DNA from: Abelmoschus esculentus
Taxonomy: Eukaryota > Streptophyta > Magnoliopsida > Malvales > Malvaceae
Direction of reading: 5' to 3'
NCBI GenBank assembly: GCA_035048815.1
Contig: JAUCBN010000020.1
Location: 8,749,501-8,813,500 of the forward strand
DNA: 64,000 nt
Every line of letters begins with the position of its first letter. The first letter of the stretch is position 1. Below, in pieces: positions 44,850 through 56,308 of the stretch. The notes under the pieces were generated by a model. The model made no database searches and was not told the origin of the DNA. It worked only from the letters and a program-made list of their open reading frames with translations. The position numbers and the translations under genes were made by a program.

Positions 44850-45838
44850 CGCATTACGGGTACCATACTAAGCATAAACCTTGCACCCATCTCTCTACCT
44901 CTGAAAATGGCCTCTACCTCGACCACGTCCTCTACCAGGCACCAAAGAAGCCTCATCATGGTTAACAGACTCACCAAAAAACCTCGGACAATCACGTCTC
45001 ATGTGATCCTTCGATCCTCCCATACAAGCACCAGTCGCCCACCAACACTCTTTTAGATGACGTCTAGAAAACTGATTACAAAACGGAAAGTCACCCCCAG
45101 CTCTACCAAACTGTTGAGCTTGACCATTGCATCCAAAGTTACCTCAGCGTCGATCAGCCCTATACCGGTTATCACGGAACCTCTTACCCTTTTACCTTGA
45201 GCACTAGCCTTAGCAGGCCTCTTCCCTACATCCAAAGATATCCAATACTCCTTCAAAGACTCATTAACATCCTTTGTTCTATTCACCAACATATTAAACT
45301 TTGTGTACTCGGTAGCCAACAAGTATGTCTAAATCTCAAGATCCAAACCATACCAGAACCTATCACACCTTTTCCGATCAGTGGGAATCAACTCAAGGTC
45401 ATAGTGGCTCATCCAGATAAATTATACCTCATATTCCGCTAATTTCATTGATCCCTGAACCAATGACATAAACTCACGTTTCCTCGTATCCTCATACTAC
45501 GGACCTAGAAACTTCCGCACAAAAACAGTCCTAAAATAGTCCCAAGTGAGATTAACAAAATCCACACCAGCTTTTGTCTTCGTCCACCAACGGTAAACAT
45601 CACCCTGGAGCAAGGAAACAACACAACCCAATCTCCTAGTATCCTAACACTCCATTTGATCCAAAATCCGCTTTGTACTATCCAACCACTCCTTAGCTGA
45701 TCTCGGATCCCGACCTCGGAACTCAACACCACCCATGCTACGAAGTCGCTTCAATGGCAACCCAAGGGTAACCACAACGGTAAGAGCAGGAGTAGGGATA
45801 CGCACTACAGCGACAGCAGCCTGAAATGCACCCGTCAT
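44850..45838 (-). pseudogene. Chromovirus G gag relic with zinc knuckle
   Basis: Reverse strand. MTGAFQAAVAV, then LKRLRSMGGVEFRGRDPRSAKEWLDSTKRILD, LLQGDVYRWW, and FRTVFVRKFLGP*YEDTRKREFMSL form the Retrotrans_gag core. RCDRFWYGLDLEI and FNMLVNRTKDVNESLKE follow. A zinc knuckle CMGGSKDHMRRDC lies at 44988-45026 with one Cys codon missing against the normal C-x2-C-x4-H-x4-C. An Arg/Gly-rich stretch (PGRGRGRGHF) precedes the protease. Several stops and shifts (near 45643, 45500, 45430, 45325). The reading frame starts about 400 bases after the primer-binding site, the usual place. Confidence 0.8.
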
Positions 45839-46242
45839 AGCTTGAATAAACGGAGCAAACTGTCTAAATTAACCACCCTGTGGAACCGAAGATACACCCA
45901 CTTTGTGGAGGACAAGGAAGCTACTCTTCCCTAACATTCGCTTATCACTCATTCTGACCATCGGTGATCATACCGGCACTAGCTCGAGTCTCACGTCTCG
46001 AGGCATACTCAGAATCTTCAAACATACAATTAAAACATATAATCAAAACATATTAGACTTACATTCGGGAAAGATCCAAGGGAAACCTGAAAAGCACTTT
46101 AAAAAATGTATTGACATTAGCAATGTGTAACCTTTACTCCATTTTCATACTCGTCTCTTAACACAAAAACACCGAAACATAATTATCAAGCACATTATTC
46201 AACAAGAATTCATGAAACATATCCAATAGACCCAAAACCACG

Positions 46243-46254
46243 CTCTGATACCAC
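46243..46254 (-). other. Primer-binding site (initiator tRNA-Met)
   Basis: Reverse strand TGGTATCAGAGC, complementary to the 3' end of plant initiator tRNA-Met, a few bases inside the 5' LTR end at 46260. It fixes the orientation of chromovirus G. Confidence 0.9.
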
Positions 46255-46259
46255 CAAAT

Positions 46260-49200
46260 GTAACCCCCTTAGCTCCGCCTAGATGGAACTGGATCTAATG
46301 GATTAACGGGGAATACCAAACTAAACTCGCGAAGGCTCAATACGATAAACAAACCTAAACAATTTTTTTATCTTGTTTATATTCATAAATAAGTTTCTAT
46401 GTATATTGATTACATGTTGATCTAATACAGAAGTAATCCGACAACAATCGAGTACTCAAGCATTCGTACTAGCTTTTTAAGGACTAAAGCGTAAACATTT
46501 TAAAATCCGACAAAAAAGTAGAAATTCAGTTTGCCAAACTTCAATTAATCGTACAAGGATCACCCATGTCAATTTTCAGACAAAACGGAGTATTTTAACA
46601 TCACCCATTACATGCAACACTATTTAGGGACCAAAAAGTAAAACTATAAGTTTATAAGGACTTAATAAAATTTGAGTTAGCCAACTTGAAATTTAGTTAA
46701 TTTCATTCTCATATGTAAAATTTAAAACTAAACTAATAATCATATCACCCTCAGTCGAACATAAAACCTATCCGGGACTAAAGTGAAATTCCTACAATTA
46801 GACAACTCAAATCAGATATAGTGTATCGATACACGTGACCCCTGTATCGAAACGCCTACATGGCAATAATTATATTAACTACCAAAAACAGAGGTATCGA
46901 AACAGTCTCTTGAATGTTTCAAAACTCTACTGTTTAGTGAAGTTTGGTATCGAAACGAGCTTCCCGTGTATTGAAACACAAGGCAAAAGTTGGGTTACTC
47001 GTTTCGATACACCAAACCCGTGTATCGAAACGATGACAAATTTAGCCTTGGGTATCAAAACCAGTTCCTTCTATTTTGATACCCTTGTTCCCAGAAACAG
47101 ATAATAGGCATTTTCATGTGAGCTTGACTCATTCTTGGCACAACCATAGACCACCGGCAACTACATGCATGATTCCTAAGCATCAAACTCAACATTGACA
47201 AACAACTATAGCTATCATAACCGCCACACTCGGTTATAGGAATGCTTCCTAGTTTTTCACCATTCTCAAACAAAATATAGGTAAGCATAGCTAGAAACAA
47301 GCATACTTCAAGCATAAACAAGCTATTAACAATCAAACGATTCAACAAGTAAGGCAAGCTTAAGTGTCACTTTAACATCCCTTTTGCTAATCCAAAAACA
47401 TCTTATCAAAAGAATTGGTTTACGCATTACCAAGCCCTTTTTATTTTGCCAAATCATACCAAAAACGAGTAGGATCTCTCCCCTTGGACCACTTGCTCCA
47501 AATGTTGTCCCTAAAGCCTTTATTTCTCCGCAAAAATGAAAAAAAGATCTTAAGCAAAACATGCTTAGTGACGTAGCTCTAAAAACACAAGTTCATCAAT
47601 GCAAAACCAAAACCAATTTAAAACCATATCTTGCAATTATCATGCTAAGTCAAAACATGCTTAACCAAGCTATGCTCATATTCATACCCAAATCCATGAA
47701 TCATGCATATTGGTGTTTAAGTGAAAAACTTATTGTGAACCTTAAGTTTACCGAATACTCGGATCCCTTATACCACAATTGGAGACACTTAGTCTCAACA
47801 TACATCGATCGGAAACAAAGTCACCCATGTATACATGTTACCACACTACGCACGGTCGGACACAAAGTCATCATTGTTTATTTAGGTTCATCTATATGTA
47901 CGGTCGGACACTAAGTCACCCATGTTTACATATAAGCAAGCACTACACGAACGATCGGACACAAAGTCACCTTTTTTACGTGTAGGCAACATCAATATTT
48001 CATATAATTTTTATAGTGCAATTTATCCTAATGACATTTCATTTGTATTCGTGATCGTAATTAGTGTCAATAAGCCATTAACATTTCAATCATGTATGGA
48101 AACTTGTTGTTTTACAATGCATTCAACATATGTTCTTCAAGATGAACCAAAATCATTCTCAACGGCCTATTCAAGGAAAAAGGCAATAACCATAATTTAA
48201 TCCAAATCATTATCATGATTTTAAAAGTCATAGATACCATTATAAACCATGCATTTACAGCAACTAACACAAGAATGCTTCATTTCCAAATCAAATTTCT
48301 ACGTGAAATCATTTCTACATAAGCAACTTCCACAAATCCAATGCAACATAACCAAAACATTTGAAATACTTCCAAAACCATATAAACCACTTACTCTTGA
48401 ACTATGGAAAGCTATTAAACTATCCCATATTCCCCAAAATAGAGCCAAACCTTTACGAGACAGTTCTTAACCCAATTTCACTCACCAACAAGTAAAACAA
48501 GCTTTCGTCGATTCTCCAACAGAACAACCAATGCACCAACAACTCAAGAGCCTTCTTGGAATTCCTCTACATTAATAAAACATAGCATACACACATTAAA
48601 ACGTGCGCAACACAACAGCAACACCAAACCTCTGCTATCTCCACAAAAAACCAAGCCGAAAAAGCCAAAAACTAAGCCGAAACATTCAAACACTAACCCA
48701 GCCACCAAAGCAACGAACCTAACCCTTGAACGCCATCAATTATGAACCAAAAACACATTCAAACCTTCCTTATATCCCCAGCTATAACAAAGCATCAAAA
48801 ACAATCCATAAAACTAATCGGAAACCACCTCTAACACTACCGATTCATTTATTCTGAGATTAAAACCATATGGAATCATTATAGGATTCATTTACCCACT
48901 CAATTAAGTAAAAATCCATTGAAATTCGTCCAAATTATAGACACAATCAAGATCTAACATGTTTTCTTGAAAATTCCATTAAAACTCCAATTTCTTGAAT
49001 TAAACCATAAAATCAAGTTAAAATACATGATTAGTAAGCCAATAGCTTGAGAATATCAAATAAAGAACCTTAGAATTGATAAAGAATCATAATATTACCT
49101 TTGAGACACTTCCACCAAAATTGACGTGAATTCTTCTCTTGTTTTTTCTTGAAATTGGCTTTGAATTTTGTAAAAAAAATTGTAAGTTTTTGATAAGGAT

Positions 49201-49712
49201 GAAAAGATGATTAAAGTGAGAAGATTCTTGAGAAAAATGGAGAAGAATTCAGGAAGGTAAATTGGAAATCATGGAGAGAAAATTTAGAAAGGAAAATGAT
49301 GGAAATTAAGAGGAAATGAAAAATGAGGAGGAAAAGTAATTAACCGTCAATTAAACCAATTTTGGTGAAAGATCTCTAATTAAAACATTTTGGAATAATG
49401 GCGCTCTAAGGATTACAAGCTTTGGCCAACTTTTCAATTTAGTTATTAAAACCAATTTTGAAAATCTTACGTTTTAGTTGCTAAAATAAAATCCCACTTA
49501 ATTAGATTAAATTAAAACCCAATTATCCTTCCAGTAGTCTTAAGACATTATTTAAACATTTTAAAACCTTTTTTCAAATTTATTATTCACCCGATTAAAA
49601 TATTAATATTTTTAATTACCCAAAATTAGTGAATCGAGAAAATCTGATTCGATCCGAATCGAACCTCCCTAACTAACACTAAAACTTCTAAACCCAACTT
49701 CGGGATGTTACA
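46260..49712 (-). mobile_element. Complete 5' LTR of chromovirus G (3.45 kb)
   Basis: Plus-strand ends TGTAACCCCCTTAGCTCC and CGGGATGTTACA, hence TGTAACATCC...GGGGGTTACA in element orientation. Contains a TATCGAAAC/TTTCGATAC cluster (46818-47085) and four spaced copies of CGGTCGGACACAAAGTCA (47806-47970). Open frames inside (for example 47561-47914) have no domain and are LTR noise. It abuts copia RNase H sequence at 49713. Confidence 0.85.
47806..47970 (+). repeat. Four copies of CG(G/A)TCGGACACAAAGTCACC
   Basis: At about 47804, 47852, 47901 and 47952, spaced 42-51 bases, within the chromovirus LTR. The repeats are followed by CATGTNTACAT in three cases. Confidence 0.75.
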
Positions 49713-50125
49713 GTGATAAGGTAAGATCTACGAATGGATATGTTTTCACTTTAGGTGAAGTTGTAATCTCGTGGAATTCCACTATAGAGTCAAAGTTTAT
49801 AGCTCTAGACTTAACTGGGCAAGAAGCCGAATGACTTAGGAATCTTTTAGCAGAGATACCTTTATGGGGAAAATAGAATCCTCCGATATCTTTATTGTAC
49901 GATTCGTAATCTGTGATACATGTGACCCTAAATCAAGCTTACAATGGTAAGAAGAGATACATTCACATAAGGCACGAATATGTGAGGCACCTAATAAAGA
50001 ACGGAGTACTCGCCTTAGAGTATGTTTAGTCGGAGATGATTTTGGCTGATCCTCCTACCAAAAGATTGAGCATGAATCAAATTCTAAATCCGTCGAGAGG
50101 GGTGAGTCTTAAGCCCATTGGTTGA
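49713..50125 (+). pseudogene. Copia RNase H C-terminus (TNT/Tork-like) truncated by chromovirus G
   Basis: The reading starts in mid-domain at SDKVRSTNGYVFTLGEVVISWNS, then ESKFIALDLTGQEAE*LRNLLAEIPLW, GKKRYIHIRHEYVRHLIKNGVLALEYV and DPPTKRLSMNQ, the standard end of a copia RNase H of the Pol 'TNT 1-94' type. In-frame stops replace Trp after QEAE and residues after YV. The 5' part of the element is not on the other side of chromovirus G, so the locus was rearranged or deleted there. The 3' internal region and LTR follow. Confidence 0.75.
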
Positions 50126-50990
50126 GTGATTCATGGTGGATACCCAACTTAGTTATCTAAGTTGAATGTGGTCAAACGAAACCATTGAACGACTCATAGT
50201 TTACATAGCCATCTAGTAAATCCCTATAAAGTTTCATATACATGCCCAGATTGAGCTTCATGCTCTTAATAAATTCATAGCCCAAGTTTTAGGTGGTTTT
50301 AGTGAGAAAGACTTGATGAATTTACCGATTTTGGTTGAATAACTACTCTTAATAAGTACTTAGACCTATTGCGAATGACTAATTGAAACTTACCACTCCA
50401 AATGATGAGTTTATTTTAACTCTTAATAAATTCTATCCAAAGAGGTTGGATTGTTCTATTTACAAGAACAATATTGAATTTATTGAACAAAGAGGTTGAG
50501 TTTTTATTCTTAATGACTTCTTTGCCCATAATTTTGGGTAGTTCATTTAATATGAACTCGAAGAAAAATCACCTTATTTTCTTGTGAGGTTGAGCTTTAT
50601 AAAAAGCTCTTAATTATTTTATAGCCCGATTTTGGGTGGTTTATGTTGAGATAAACTTGATGAAATAACCTATGTAAGTGATAAGAGTTTGACGCCTTCT
50701 ATGAAAAATGATGGACCGTTTTTCTAGTACACTTACTAAAATCTCGAAGTAAGATGGCTAAATATTTACTTCATGTATATACATATCTCCACATCGTGGA
50801 ATTTGGTGGATGAAGGGATTAGTTATGTGTTATGAGTTCACCCCGATCTTATAAAGTTCAAGACTAGTTTCACTTATCTAAGAGGAGGATTACTCATCAT
50901 CACTATGAACTTAAGTAACTAATCTCGCTAGTGCTTATCGTGTGTTGGTCGAACTCTTTGTTTTTTTATTTTAGGAGGATTCCTTCGCAT
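50126..50990 (+). other. 3' non-coding internal region of the TNT-like copia element with irregular repeats
   Basis: Four degenerate units (near 50252, 50403, 50484 and 50586) share GAGGTTGAGCTT, CTCTTAATAAATT, TAGCCCAATTTTGGGTGGTT and ACTTGATGAA phrases. No ORF. Confidence 0.6.
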
Positions 50991-51001
50991 TAGTGGGGGA
51001 T
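50991..51001 (+). other. Polypurine tract of the TNT-like copia element
   Basis: TAGTGGGGGAT, immediately before TGTGGGTAATG. Confidence 0.75.
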
Positions 51002-51646
51002 TGTGGGTAATGCTTGAATCCCACACTCTATATTTATAGGAGGCATGAGAGCAATTCGGTTAATTTAAAATTCCTTTTGATTTTTAAATCTATAATCGAT
51101 TAGATTTAATAAATATCCGAGATTTGACTGGATATTATCTGTCATTAAATCTAATTTTGAATATATATTAACTGATATTATCTAAGATTTTGAATGAATA
51201 TTATCTGATATTATTCAAGATTTGATTGGATATTATTTGTTGTTAAATTTAAAATTTAAATCAGATTTTATCGGATTCTCGGACATATTTTTCCCTGCTT
51301 TCGGCCTATAAATAAGTTGTTTCTCTTTTCATTATCAATCATCAATTAGAAAAGCATTTTGTTTTCTTTGTGAATTTTGAGAAGTTTATTCACAGAGCTT
51401 GAGTTCTTTCTTTTAAATTAGACGATCACTACCGCCGTAGTCCACTCTAAATTTTGGGTGTACATCGTTTGGAGCGATTGTGTTAATCTTCGGGGGACAA
51501 CCGCCTAAAGCAACGATTATACGCATAGGGGAGAATTGTTTTTAAAGTAGTGACCTCCATACCACGACATGGTTTATTTTTGTTCTTGTTTGTTTATTAT
51601 TATTACTTGTCAGTGTTGACGTCCTGTGCAGTCTATTTAACCAACA
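51002..51646 (+). mobile_element. 3' LTR of the TNT-like copia element
   Basis: 645 bases, TGTGGGTAATG to TTAACCAACA. A TATA box, TATAAATA, at 51307-51314 is followed by a TTTCATTATCAATCATCAATT leader-like run. An 'ACGATTATACGCATAGGG' region follows. No second LTR in the window, so no age estimate. Confidence 0.7.
51307..51314 (+). promoter_or_regulatory. TATA box of copia LTR
   Basis: TATAAATA about 300 bases into the LTR in the context GGCCTATAAATAAG, the normal U3/R placement. Confidence 0.55.
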
Positions 51647-52034
51647 TATTTATCTCTTCTTATTGCTCATATTAGCTTGCATGCTTACGTTTATAATTAG
51701 TATGAAGTATAGTAGAGTAGATGTATACCAATAAGCTTTATAAACTCAGTGCTTAGATTCATTATTTCTGTGTGTAGGTTGACTGTTAGATCATGAGATC
51801 ATAGAACACTATCATATCGGGATTTTAGCATGTGGTGATCACTAAGGTGCGGTACTTGAATTTAGTGAGCTATGTATTCAAAGAACCTTACATGATGGAG
51901 TATGTAATTATTATTTTATAACTTATACGATTTAATATTCAATGTTTTATTTTAAACAGAGCTCCATTGTACTGTTTTATTCATTTAATTAGTTATATAA
52001 TTTAATTGTGGGTTTTAACCGTTTTAAGAAAATT
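51647..52034 (+). other. No recognisable feature
   Basis: AT-rich flank between the copia LTR and the LRR fragment. The reading frame 52006-52200 (+) is the shadow of the LRR relic on the other strand. Confidence 0.5.
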
Positions 52035-52262
52035 TTATATTTTTGGGTTGAGCTTATTAAACCCCAAGTTTAATTCTTTTAAACTGCAGAGATTTCCCAT
52101 GGATTTTGGTATTCCACCTTCCAGATTATTTTCCCATAAATTTATGCGTTCTAGAGCAGGCAAGTTTTCAAAAGAATCTAGAATCAAACTCTGTAAATGA
52201 TTGTCTGAGAAATCGAGATCAACCAAGTTGCCACTTATATTCAACATTATACTAAAAATCAA
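52035..52262 (-). pseudogene. LRR receptor-like protein fragment
   Basis: Reverse strand, 75 residues: ISGNLVDLDFSDNHLQS, FENLPALERINLWENNLEGGIP, SMGNLCSLKELNLGFNKL. This is about three leucine-rich repeats of the plant extracellular LxxLxxLxLxxNxLxGxIP type, as in receptor-like proteins and kinases of defence and development. No signal peptide, cap domain, membrane segment or kinase is visible nearby. The reading stops after NPKI and upstream sequence is non-coding. It is an isolated fragment, either a pseudogene scrap or sequence carried by a transposable element. Confidence 0.65.
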
Positions 52263-52761
52263 CTGATATCGAGGAATAGATGAAATAAAATGAACAATAA
52301 AGAAAGATAATTTATCTTTTTCTATTATACAGGTTTAACGAAAACAAATAGTTAAGTGATCAAAAATTTACACTTAAAAACATAAATAATTTTAATAATC
52401 GTTTTTTAAAATTAATGACTAATTCTATATTAAGAAAAAAATAAGCGGACACTCCAATAACCTTTATAAGAATTATAATTGTGTTGCTGACTAGGTTCAA
52501 GGTTGCAAAGGAAACCCGCCTCCATGAATGTCCAAGTGATTCAGTTCTTCCCCCACCTAAAGTCAGTTCTTTGTTTTATTTAAAGATTAATATTCCTTTG
52601 ATAAAAAAAAACATTTTTTTGATATATAGTCAGATTTTCTAGATATCAAAGATACTCTTGACGTTGTAAATAATAATTTTAGATAAAATTTAAAAAAAAA
52701 TGATATAAATTAATATAAATTATAAAAACTTCGATCGAAATTCCGATTAACGATACTTACC
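52263..52761 (+). other. No recognisable gene
   Basis: AT-rich. A GC-richer island at 52490-52570 is not coding in any clear frame. Confidence 0.4.
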
Positions 52762-52957
52762 CAATGGCGGATCCATGCTTTGAATAGGGTGAGTCCGTGC
52801 CCACCCTGAACTTTTCAAAGTTCATATATTTACCTTAATTTTCTTAATTTTTATGAATTAGTCCTTAAGTTTTTGTAATATTTAAGCTTTGTGTCCACCA
52901 TGAGATTTCAAAATTTTATATATACCCACCCTCAAATAAATTTCTGAATCCGCCACT
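52762..52957. mobile_element. MITE, 196 bases, Mutator-like (9-base target duplication)
   Basis: Ends CAATGGCGGATCCA and (reverse complement of right end) AGTGGCGGATTCA form short inverted repeats. Perfect 9-base direct repeats ATACTTACC flank it (52753-52761 and 52958-52966). Nine-base duplications are characteristic of Mutator-type transposition. No coding capacity. Confidence 0.75.
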
Positions 52958-52966
52958 ATACTTACC

Positions 52967-53807
52967 AACCTTATCCAAAGAAGCCAAAAACACCCCTAGA
53001 CAAAGTAGATGTGGTTGAGGCTTAACAAGCAACCCTGGGTGAGAGTTCCCTGCACTGCACCTTACCTCACTAGTGTTTAACCAATGCACGTAAATCTCTG
53101 GGTCAAAGTCCAAACTTTGAACAGGATGAAATGGACTCTACGAGTGTATATATTATTAGAATCTAGAAAAAAAATAGATAATAAAAAAACATTTTTACTC
53201 AAACTAAGGTAATAAAAAAACAAAAAGACAAGCCTTACCAACTATTTATTATTAAAAATAAAAATATAAAAATATAATAATTATGGTGATGTTCTAGAAT
53301 TGAATAATCCATGGGTTCATTACCCACAATCTAAGACGTCGAATTTGACAATTTGGGAAGGCTTAGATTGAGATGTCAAACTTGTCTGTTGGTCACCACC
53401 ACCACCCATTTGTGTTTTTAATCAAATGCTTCAAACATGTGTTTGATCTTGTTTGAAAATTTGTAATAATTATCCATAATCAAACACTAATGATTAATTA
53501 AAGACCCACTAACTTGTAAGCTCCAAACATTGAGCTAAAATTTAAAGTTATATATAAAAAATGTAACATGTTGCATTAAGATCTTTTGATTGATTCACAT
53601 AGTTTAATTGTGAAAAAAATAAATATTTAATCAATCAAGGACATAATTAGAATATCAAATCGAAGAGATAAAATATATTTTTTAAAAATAAAAAATTATA
53701 ATTAATTAATAATTTTTAAATTTTTATTGTGTTATAAATAAAGTAAAATCTGTGATGGGACGGAGTCGGAGTCCCTCCTACCTTATAGTTAATTTTGTTC
53801 TGACGAC
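52967..53807 (+). other. No recognisable gene
   Basis: The reverse-strand reading 53113-52916 (VHWLNTSEVRCSAGNSH) is partly inside the MITE and matches nothing I know. The rest is AT-rich. Confidence 0.4.
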
Positions 53808-54313
53808 TAGGGATGATAACTAGTCTAGCCGAGTCCGAGCCTGGTCTGGATCAGCGAGCTTAAATGTTTAGGCTTGGGCTCGATTCGGAAACAATACTAT
53901 TGGACTCGACTCGACTCAACGCAAAATAGATTATTTTGTTATAATTTTTTTATAAAAGATAAGGTCTCGTTAAAAACTATTTTCATAACTAACGCCAAAA
54001 CGAAATTCAATATCGAAAAAGAAAAAAAATTACACAATTTATTTTAGTTATTTTATATTTAGTGATTTTCTCCCATTTTATTTTATTGTTTTTTTTTTTT
54101 TTTGCTGAAGTTATTAATTTTAGTGTATATGCAGCATATATAATATAATTATTTCGAGCATGTTTACAAGCTTTTCGATGGAGCTTGGGTAGGCTCGGAT
54201 CGAATCGTTCAAGTCTAGCAGAACCCGAGCCCGAGTCGAACTCACTCGAGCCCAGCTTTGACAGAGCCGAACTTGAGTAATTTGCGAGCTGATCAAGCTT
54301 ATTATCACCATTA
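53808..54313. mobile_element. Non-autonomous hAT-like element, 506 bases
   Basis: Starts TAGGGATGATAAC and ends GATAATAA/TAATGG-type (reverse complement TAATGGTGATAAT), an Ac-like terminal pattern. Flanks CTGACGAC (53800-53807) and TTGACGAC (54314-54321) match 7 of 8, fitting an 8-base hAT target duplication. Subterminal zones are rich in CGAGCC/GGCTCG/ACTCGA words on both sides of an AT-rich centre. Confidence 0.7.
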
Positions 54314-54401
54314 TTGACGACCAACATCTAATTGGTCTAGTGGGACGAGATACTAGATCTGTTAAGTAAGGACAAATGTTTAAATTCTGATGTATTGAAT
54401 G

Positions 54402-55035
54402 TAGGGGTGTTCAAAATTACTCGACCCGATTGAACCGACGACCGGACGACCCGAAACAAAAATATCGAGTAATTCTCGTAAAAAATTACCCGACACGAGA
54501 ATTATTGGGCCAGGCTTGGGCCGAAATTTTTTATTTCTCGGGTAACCAACCCGACTAGTTTTATTATATATATTTTTTAGTTTTAAATTATATTTTTATT
54601 TTAGATTTCTTTAATATTTATACCTAAAATTAAATTTAAATATCTAAATTAGTTTTATGTTTGTATTATATACTTTTAACTTTTAATAATTTTAAATATA
54701 TTTTTATTAATTTACTAATACCAAAAGAAAAAACGAGAATAATACTTTTAATGTCATTTTAGTGATAAAATTTAATAAATATAGATGTATATATAAATCC
54801 AAATATTATAAAATTAACTTTATATCACTCATTTTTATGTTTGGTTATGTATTATAAAATTTTGAAATTTATACGTTTAATATGTTATTTTATTATTTTT
54901 AAAATAAAAAAAATAATTATTAACCAGGTACCCGCTACCCGATTAACCTGGTACACGATAACAAATACTCGATTTAAATGGACCATGATATGGGCCGATT
55001 TTTTACTACCCGAAAAATCGGGTACATTTTAAAAT
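54402..55035. mobile_element. hAT-like element, right end decayed
   Basis: Starts TAGGGGTGTTCAAAATTACTC with ACCCGA/TCGGG subterminal words on the left (54420-54560) and right (54930-55025), and an AT-rich centre. The right terminal repeat and target duplication are not clear. Confidence 0.5.
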
Positions 55036-56156
55036 TACAATAAACTTTTACAATAAACTTTTATGATACTCAATTTGTAGTCGGTCAATGAATTGGATAT
55101 ATATTATTTATGCGAATAAAAAATATCAAAAAATCTCATTTTAATGAATCTATCGAAACCAATAATAAATTTTAAATTAAAATAAATCTAGAGAGAACCC
55201 ACACACATTTTTCATTTGATACAAGAACTCGAATTTAAATATCAAAGTTCTCATTACTTTAACGAAGTCATTAAACCAATTCTTTGTTAATAAATTTAGT
55301 ATAAATATAAAATTACACATTTGATCCCGAAAATAAAGAAAATCACTCCAATTCCTCCTATATTTTTTTCTTCTGATTTTGCCCCTATTCCAAACGGGTC
55401 ACCTACCGCATCCGTTCTAATTCAAAACACACATGCGGTGGGGATAGCGAAATGGCCCCAATTGGCGTCGAGAACCACAAGGTTGGAAAAATAGAAAAGA
55501 AATTTTGAGTCAAATAAAATCAGATATTGTCAATTTTTGACAAAAAACAATAAAGACAAAAGTAAGGGACCAAAAGTGTGATAATAATATAGTAATGGCC
55601 AGAAATTAGACAAAAAGGTTTACCATTGTCTCACGCCTCTTTTGTATTATGTGTAATAGAATACCAATTTCCTAACCCCCACCCTGTTCAGTTCTAGATT
55701 TTGGTCCAAAGTCTACAGCTTTCTAATGTTCAATTTGATTAGTCCTAGTAGTTGTACATGGCTTGTTTCTATATAATAATATGTTTTTTGGGGTCAAAAT
55801 ATGCTTACGGTCCCTATACTATGCTCAAATTTAATTCGAAACTTTATATTTAATAAGTATAAATTAGGTATGTTTCCGATGAAGAGAGGAGACACATTTT
55901 ATTATTTGTTAATATAAAGAAGGGTAAAACGAAAGAAAAGAAAAAAAATCATCGATAGATGATAAAATATAGATGAGTGTAGTTATCGGGTATGTGAGCG
56001 ACGATTATAGGATTTATTTTTTTAAAGAGAGGTTAGAGGAATTTAAAAAAAAAGATATGGAAAGTCGTATATCGGCATTTTAACCGGAGTAGTTGATGGT
56101 GTTAAAAGTGAAGGATCAAATTATGTCAAATAAAAGAGTATGTGTAAAATTTAAAA
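55036..56156 (+). other. Intergenic region upstream of the DUF4228 gene
   Basis: No coding sequence or recognised repeat. Contains a short GC-rich part near 55395-55490. Confidence 0.5.
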
Positions 56157-56230
56157 GTTGACCATAATAAAGGGACCGAACAAGACTTTGACTAATAAGT
56201 TCATGGCTTTGAATTTGCATATATAGCCAT
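56157..56230 (+). promoter_or_regulatory. Promoter of the DUF4228 gene: W-boxes and TATA
   Basis: TTGACC at 56158-56163 and TTTGACTAA at 56187-56195 are WRKY W-box cores, and CATATATAGCC at 56218-56228 is a TATA box 80 bases before the ATG at 56309. The order W-box, TATA, C/T-rich leader (about 56235-56275) is that of a normal plant promoter. It suits the stress and pathogen responsiveness reported for PADRE genes; actual regulation is inference. Confidence 0.55.
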
Positions 56231-56308
56231 TAGCCAGCCTCTCTCGCCCTATTACTAGTATTGTTCAACGTTTCCGTTGGGCGTTAGAAATCTATATGGT
56301 CTAAAGAA

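Noticed and set aside
47561..48470. Series of open frames of 68-117 codons
   Set aside because: They lie inside the 3.45-kb chromovirus LTR, overlap each other in different frames and match nothing.
52916..53113. 65-codon reverse-strand frame as a small gene
   Set aside because: It runs into the MITE and has no recognisable domain or promoter.
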